Shown here one piece after another: positions 34,501 through 37,520 of a stretch of DNA of 37,520 bases. The translations under genes and the position numbers were made by a program. Within the stretch, counting starts at the first letter, position 1. Each line of letters starts with the position of its first letter. This DNA comes from an uncultured Lachnospiraceae bacterium (lineage in GTDB: Bacteria > Bacillota > Clostridia > Lachnospirales > Lachnospiraceae), in the NCBI GenBank assembly GCA_947564645.1, contig CANOCU010000035.1:1-37520 (forward strand). The letters run 5' to 3'. Under the pieces are notes generated by a model. The model saw only the letters and a list, made by a program, of their open reading frames with translations, was not told the origin of the DNA and searched no databases.

Positions 34501-35711
34501 CTATCAAGCACTGCTACCTTAACGCCTCTGCCCGTATAGCCTTCCGCCCATGCATAAGCCGATCCGATCACCGTATGATGCCATTGATAGTAGCCGCTCG
34601 ACGGCCTCAGATAGGAATCATCGTAGGCCAGCACCGACAGATAATCCGACTCCGTATAATCTTCGCTCACCGTTTCTTCCGCAGCAGCTCCGTCTGCCTC
34701 ATATTCTTCCAGGATGATCTCTATCATGTCATCGTCACTGCCGGCAGTTTCCGTTCCCGCCTCCGGACCAGCTGCTTCCGGATTAATCTCCTGCATCGCT
34801 TCTTCCGTAAATGCATAGCGGTAATAATTGGGCCATACTGCCGGAAGATTGAAGTCCATATTGGATGCTGCACGCATCGCCTGATCGACAGTATCCCCCT
34901 CTGTCAGTCTCAATGTCAGCACGCCATATTCAAAGGAAACAATCTGTGCATGATATGCCTCTGCGATCATCCTTGCCTCTTCCTCTGTCCCGGCAAAAGT
35001 GATCACTTCTCCTTTGACGTAATCGGCGCCTTCCTCATAACCGCTGATCTCGCCAAAATGCGCCGCCAGATCCCGTTTGCCCTCCATCTGCGCACTCGTA
35101 AGACTGTAGGATGAGGGCATTTCGGAAAACCCTTCCAGTCCTTCTTTTTCTTCCTGCTCTTCCTCTCCTGTCTCTAACTCGTCTCCATTGCCGGAGACGG
35201 TCTCCTTGTCAGTGCCTTCCTCCTCTTCCGACTCGTTCTCTTCCACGTCAGAGTCTGCCTCCGTATCAGAATCTGCCTCTGTATCGGACCCCTCTCCGGA
35301 ACCGTCCTCCTTATCTTCTTCCGGCGTCTTGTCAGGCGTCTCCTCCGGCTTTTCTTCGGGTTTTTCTTCAGGATTCTCTTCCGGGTTTCCGTTGTCTTTA
35401 TCTTCTTCAACCGAAGGGGGTTCCTCTTCACTGCCAGGCTCCTGGACTTCTCCGCCGGGATTTTGTCCCGCGCCGCCGTTGCCCGCATCGTTCTCTTCAC
35501 CGGCCGCAGGTTTGCCGTCTTCACCGTTCTCTACGCTGCCATTCTCCTCACCGCCGCTGTTTTCCTCCTGTTCCGGTTCTGACTGAACGCTGAGCTTACT
35601 CTCACCTGCTTCTTCTGCCCGAGCAGTCATTGCCGTTCCGACAGGTTCTGCAAGCAATACCATAGAAAGCAATACAGATAAGATCGCTCGTCTTTTTCTT
35701 CCCTTCATCAT
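31551..35711 (-). CDS. Secreted S8 (subtilisin-like) peptidase with acidic linker, chitobiase-like and Big2-type repeats
   Basis: A 1386-residue protein. An N-terminal signal peptide ends around AMTARA-EE (residue 32). Residues about 35-195 are a Glu/Asp/Pro/Gly-rich low-complexity stretch. Residues about 230-305 look like an I9-type propeptide (VITFAGTEEEARMIAEAYHA, then YGVLTLRLTEGD). The S8 catalytic domain has Asp403 (VAVLDSGVD), His429 (GHGTHVAG), an Asn region AAAGNDGG and Ser591 (SGTSMACPVAAG). A chitobiase-like beta domain (SGTTIYYTLNGKNPVYKNGE) and several Big2/Ig-like repeats follow to the end, likely for cell-wall or matrix contact. No sortase motif or terminal anchor is visible. 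ATG 35711 has no close ribosome site, suggesting coupling with the upstream gene 23 nt away. Confidence 0.9.
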   Translation of the reverse strand: MMKGRKRRAILSVLLSMVLLAEPVGTAMTARAEEAGESKLSVQSEPEQEENSGGEENGSVENGEDGKPAAGEENDAGNGGAGQNPGGEVQEPGSEEEPPSVEEDKDNGNPEENPEEKPEEKPEETPDKTPEEDKEDGSGEGSDTEADSDTEADSDVEENESEEEEGTDKETVSGNGDELETGEEEQEEKEGLEGFSEMPSSYSLTSAQMEGKRDLAAHFGEISGYEEGADYVKGEVITFAGTEEEARMIAEAYHAQIVSFEYGVLTLRLTEGDTVDQAMRAASNMDFNLPAVWPNYYRYAFTEEAMQEINPEAAGPEAGTETAGSDDDMIEIILEEYEADGAAAEETVSEDYTESDYLSVLAYDDSYLRPSSGYYQWHHTVIGSAYAWAEGYTGRGVKVAVLDSGVDSGHTELTVTPIDENGTTDANGHGTHVAGIIGAKAGNGVGGAGVAPEVTLYSGNVLPNGTGTDADVMKAIRAAYQTYRVDIINMSLGGVGYNGAFQTVVNEAYNSGTAVFAAAGNDGGANYSYPACYDHVISVAATDKGNTRASFSNFGDKVDLSAPGAAIWSTGWFPGQGANRNYTYVQMSGTSMACPVAAGEAAVILSGNAGVRGMTGGARVDALEKLMKANTVRVGSGMGSGITSLPKVFKLNTAVEKPKAPSITITPDNKAAAQAVTVTITRPQSGTTIYYTLNGKNPVYKNGEPDANTLEYTDKFVINDKARGTVKAIAVNESGVISAVKSASYTLKPYVTSITVSGLHQVAKGKSIQLKAEVLPNYATNKKVRWELYESDGKTKIDPTVKDKAAANAAKAKGISVSAAGKVTTTSKATVGNTYIVRVMAQDARGVRAEDHRITVIDTTKVYSAKFKTKNVNLMLPVNTADKNADLSLIFEAFEKDKKTAVPATDFQWSSSNTSIATVNDRGVVTPVKAGKATVTALAGDSSGKKATVTVTVKQLATGIEITGSDAIAAGKSTTFKAALLPEDVTVKKVRWELYNAAGRKIDPKDKANAAWAKAQGVSINETNGKLTTTSKAVGGAYTVKAVTTDGSDLTAARKITVKKGIVTGITWGKKEYGKVTIFRKRYSSATPTSARITANIAGTGDVDLGYTVTNSNNGIATVTHSRAGNTVTLTITATGRATGRTNVTVMAADGSGKKVTCAVTVNNPVSGITIAPAGSNNSCVAKGKNLQMKATVETEYGKVTNKNVTWELYTSKGEKIEPTSKDKVKAEWSKKIGVSISASGKVTAAGKTKKSEGAIEGEYLVRAVAKDGSGAFAQYRISVAAPTGRLFVWKKDTGEWSPKLTYRFPRPQSMTYAYIRSDMQQGSFAVSSSNPGVVSVTVGSLLWDSETDGIYAPVTIYAGKKGRATITIKAMDGSGKQVKYSCIVQ

Positions 35712-35734
35712 CGTTCGTCACTATGCCCCTTTCC

Positions 35735-36139
35735 TCATTCTTTATTTCGACTGTCAAATTCCGGCAGCTCCTCCGGCTCTTCTGCCGTTCTGACATAATT
35801 GACAGATAACGGCGGGTAACCCTTTCTGTTCCCTTCTTCCATCACCTCGTAAGGATCTTTGTCCGTGGCATATAACGCCACCCCCTCTTCATAGGAGAAC
35901 AGTTCGATTCCATACAGCTGCGCCAACTCCTGCGCTTCTTCCTGTGTCCCGGCCAATGCCATAAGAGGCTGCCTGGCTATCTCTACCGGTATGGCATCAT
36001 CATCCCTTACCTTAGCCGAAGCCAGAAACGGAAATGCCGGCCCGACACCCAGCTTACAAAATGCGGTATACCATCCGGCCAATATCACCGCGGTCACGAT
36101 CACAAACGCTGTCGCCACTGTCATCATTTTCCTTCCCAT
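35735..36139 (-). CDS. Membrane-anchored protein resembling the propeptide of the adjacent S8 peptidase
   Basis: ATG 36139 has AGGAGG about 6 nt upstream. The 134-residue protein has one N-terminal membrane helix (TVATAFVIVTAVILAGWYTA, no clear cleavage site), so the rest probably faces outside. Its second half (LMALAGTQEEAQELAQLYGI, then YEEGVALYATDKDPYEVM and PLSVNYVRTAEE) lines up by eye with residues 230-305 of the following peptidase (ITFAGTEEEARMIAEAYHAQ ... YGVLTLRLTEGDTVDQAM ... YYRYAFTEEA). Such I9-like domains fold and inhibit subtilisins. A free, tethered copy could restrain or chaperone the peptidase at the membrane. The two genes form an operon with a 23-nt gap. Domain similarity is my own reading; the role is inferred. 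Confidence 0.7.
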   Translation of the reverse strand: MGRKMMTVATAFVIVTAVILAGWYTAFCKLGVGPAFPFLASAKVRDDDAIPVEIARQPLMALAGTQEEAQELAQLYGIELFSYEEGVALYATDKDPYEVMEEGNRKGYPPLSVNYVRTAEEPEELPEFDSRNKE

Positions 36140-36211
36140 CAAATCCTCCTTCAATCTAATCTCCCTGCACCGCTCTCCGAATAAGCAGCCTCATTCTTCT
36201 CGCTAACGCTC

Positions 36212-36220
36212 ATTATAGCA
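36212..36220 (-). promoter_or_regulatory. Extended -10 promoter of the tethered-propeptide/peptidase operon
   Basis: On the minus strand TGCTATAAT (36220-36212), a perfect TGn-TATAAT. No good -35 lies at 16-18 nt, which an extended -10 can tolerate. Confidence 0.5.
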
Positions 36221-36286
36221 TACAACGCACCGGCTTGGCATCAAAATTAAAGCAAAAAAATTCGTTCCTTGCCGTACATAGGCATA

Positions 36287-36337
36287 AAAAAGAGAAACGA
36301 CAGGACTCATGCAATATCGCTCCGTCGTTTCTCTTTT
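36287..36337 (-). terminator. Intrinsic terminator after dnaJ
   Basis: AAAAGAGAAACGAC and GTCGTTTCTCTTTT form a long stem around a 22-nt loop; on the minus strand the stem ends in a run of T. It separates dnaJ from the peptidase operon. Confidence 0.8.
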
Positions 36338-36378
36338 CCGTTATCACTTTAACCGCCATTCATATGCATGACAGATGC

Positions 36379-37520
36379 TCATTTCCAAAGCTTCTTCTTC
36401 CCTCTGCCCTTACTGCCGGATGCTTCCTCCACCTTACCGGAGGTAACGTTCTTCGCTGCATTCAGGCTGTCGCCCGTCTCCTCGTCGAACTTCTTCAAAA
36501 GCTCCTTCGCCTCATGGGACAGTTTATCCGGCACCTGTACCACCAGCGTCACATAGTGGTCGCCTCTGATGTCCCTGTTGCGCAAAGAGGGAACGCCCTT
36601 GCCTTTCAGACGCACCTTGGTGTCGGTCTGGGTGCCGGCCTTCACGTCATAGATCACCCTGCCGTCCACCGTGTCGATCACGATCTCACCGCCCAGCGCC
36701 GCCACGGCGAAAGACATGGGAACCGTGGAATAGATATTCTCGTCCTGGCGTTGGAAGATGGGATGTCTGCCCACAACTACTTCCACCAACAGGTCTCCTC
36801 TCGGGCCTCCGTTGGTGCCCGGTTCGCCCTTGTCGCGGATGCGGACGCACTGTCCGTTGTCGATACCCGCCGGGATCGACACCTGAATCTTCTTCCGGTT
36901 GGCAATATAGCCTGTGCCCCGGCAATCCGGACACTTATCCTTGATCACTTTACCGGTCCCGTGACAGTCCGGACAGGTCTGCACATTCCGGACCGTGCCG
37001 AAGAAGGACTGCTGGGTAAATACTACCTGGCCCTTGCCGCCGCACTTCGAACAGGTCTCCGGGCTGGTCCCGGGCTTCGCACCGGTTCCATGGCAGGCCG
37101 TACACTCGTCCTTCAGGGTCAGTTCGATCTCTTTCTCCACGCCGAATACCGCTTCCTCGAAGGTGATCCGCACGCTGGAACGGATATTCGCGCCCTTCAT
37201 GGGACCGTTGCTCCTGCCGCCACGGCGTCCGCCGCCGAAGATATCGCCGAAAATATCACCGAAAATATCCGAGAAATCCGCGCTGTTGAAATCAAAACCG
37301 CCGAAACCGCCGGGTCCGCCTGCACCATCGAAAGCAGCATGACCATATTGGTCATACTGCCGTCTCTTCTCAGGGTCACTCAAGACCGCATACGCTTCGG
37401 AAGCCTCCTTGAATTTCTTCTCCGCCTCCGCATCGCCGGGGTTCATATCCGGATGATATTTCTTGGCCAGAACTCTGTATGCTTTTTTGATCGCCGCGTC
37501 GTCGGCATTCTTCTCTATGC
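36379..37520 (-). CDS. dnaJ: Chaperone protein DnaJ (5' end outside the window)
   Basis: The frame enters at the window edge and lacks only about the first dozen residues. Seen in order: J domain with helix II and HPD motif ([15 protein letters not shown]), Gly/Phe-rich region ([20 protein letters not shown]), four zinc motifs CxxCxGxG ([32 protein letters not shown]), the substrate-binding beta domains ([15 protein letters not shown]), and a charged C-terminus. It is the co-chaperone that delivers unfolded proteins to DnaK and stimulates its ATPase. The dnaK operon presumably continues beyond 37520. A strong terminator follows the gene. Confidence 0.97.
   Translation of the reverse strand, partial: IEKNADDAAIKKAYRVLAKKYHPDMNPGDAEAEKKFKEASEAYAVLSDPEKRRQYDQYGHAAFDGAGGPGGFGGFDFNSADFSDIFGDIFGDIFGGGRRGGRSNGPMKGANIRSSVRITFEEAVFGVEKEIELTLKDECTACHGTGAKPGTSPETCSKCGGKGQVVFTQQSFFGTVRNVQTCPDCHGTGKVIKDKCPDCRGTGYIANRKKIQVSIPAGIDNGQCVRIRDKGEPGTNGGPRGDLLVEVVVGRHPIFQRQDENIYSTVPMSFAVAALGGEIVIDTVDGRVIYDVKAGTQTDTKVRLKGKGVPSLRNRDIRGDHYVTLVVQVPDKLSHEAKELLKKFDEETGDSLNAAKNVTSGKVEEASGSKGRGKKKLWK

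Noticed and set aside
1-37520. CRISPR array, phage integrase, insertion sequence transposase
   Set aside because: No regularly spaced repeats, no tyrosine or serine recombinase motifs, and no DDE transposase frame were seen; the Rpn-type gene is a nuclease family often mislabelled as transposase.

Overview
The window looks like a chromosomal segment of an anaerobic Clostridia bacterium, most likely Lachnospiraceae. The reasons are the gene order (ireB-ruvX-DUF1292, RNase J-ylbF-short mltG-trmR-trhP), a type III glutamine synthetase, an HPr-like protein without its active histidine, strong AGGAGG ribosome sites, and frequent GTG/TTG starts. Family and species are inferred from gene content only.

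Layout. (1) 1-660: the 5' part of an ATP-grasp gene on the minus strand. (2) 665-15158: two identical 72-nt tRNA-Gln(CTG) genes in the same orientation enclose about 14.4 kb of accessory DNA. It holds a Septu-like ATPase/HNH defence pair that is visibly broken; the remains of a plant-polysaccharide/hexuronate locus (GH78 3' end, GH43, uxuB, uxaC 5' end, AraC regulator, GPH sugar symporter with a one-base frameshift); an intact divergent tauE/tetR pair with a well-defined shared promoter and operator; an intact Rpn-type nuclease; and many gene scraps (TetR, SDR, MATE, GPH, unknown). No integrase or transposase was seen. (3) 15350-25144: core genes. glnN has a long leader with a terminator hairpin (attenuation likely). 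Upstream of it the minus-strand operon runs RNase J, ylbF, truncated-type mltG, trmR and trhP, preceded by ireB, ruvX and DUF1292, then mtaB. A divergent HPr-like gene is on the plus strand. (4) 25209-31392: core minus-strand genes prmA, vanZ, rsmE, cysteine desulfurase and thiI, with a DUF3048 lipoprotein upstream. (5) 31551-36139: a very large secreted S8 peptidase with Ig-like repeats, preceded by a small membrane-anchored protein that resembles the peptidase's own propeptide. (6) 36379-37520: dnaJ, running off the window end.

How the genes work together. The core region is rich in translation-linked functions. Sulfur for tRNA thiolation can flow from the cysteine desulfurase to ThiI. TrhP and TrmR form consecutive wobble-uridine steps, MtaB modifies A37, RsmE and PrmA methylate 16S rRNA and ribosomal protein L11, and RNase J and YlbF act in RNA processing. 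The accessory region looks like a site of repeated deletion and rearrangement in which a sugar-acid utilisation locus and a phage-defence locus are decaying.

The most unusual intact arrangement is the pair at 31551-36139: a peptidase plus a separate, membrane-tethered copy of its propeptide-like domain, which may be an inhibitor or folding chaperone acting from the membrane.
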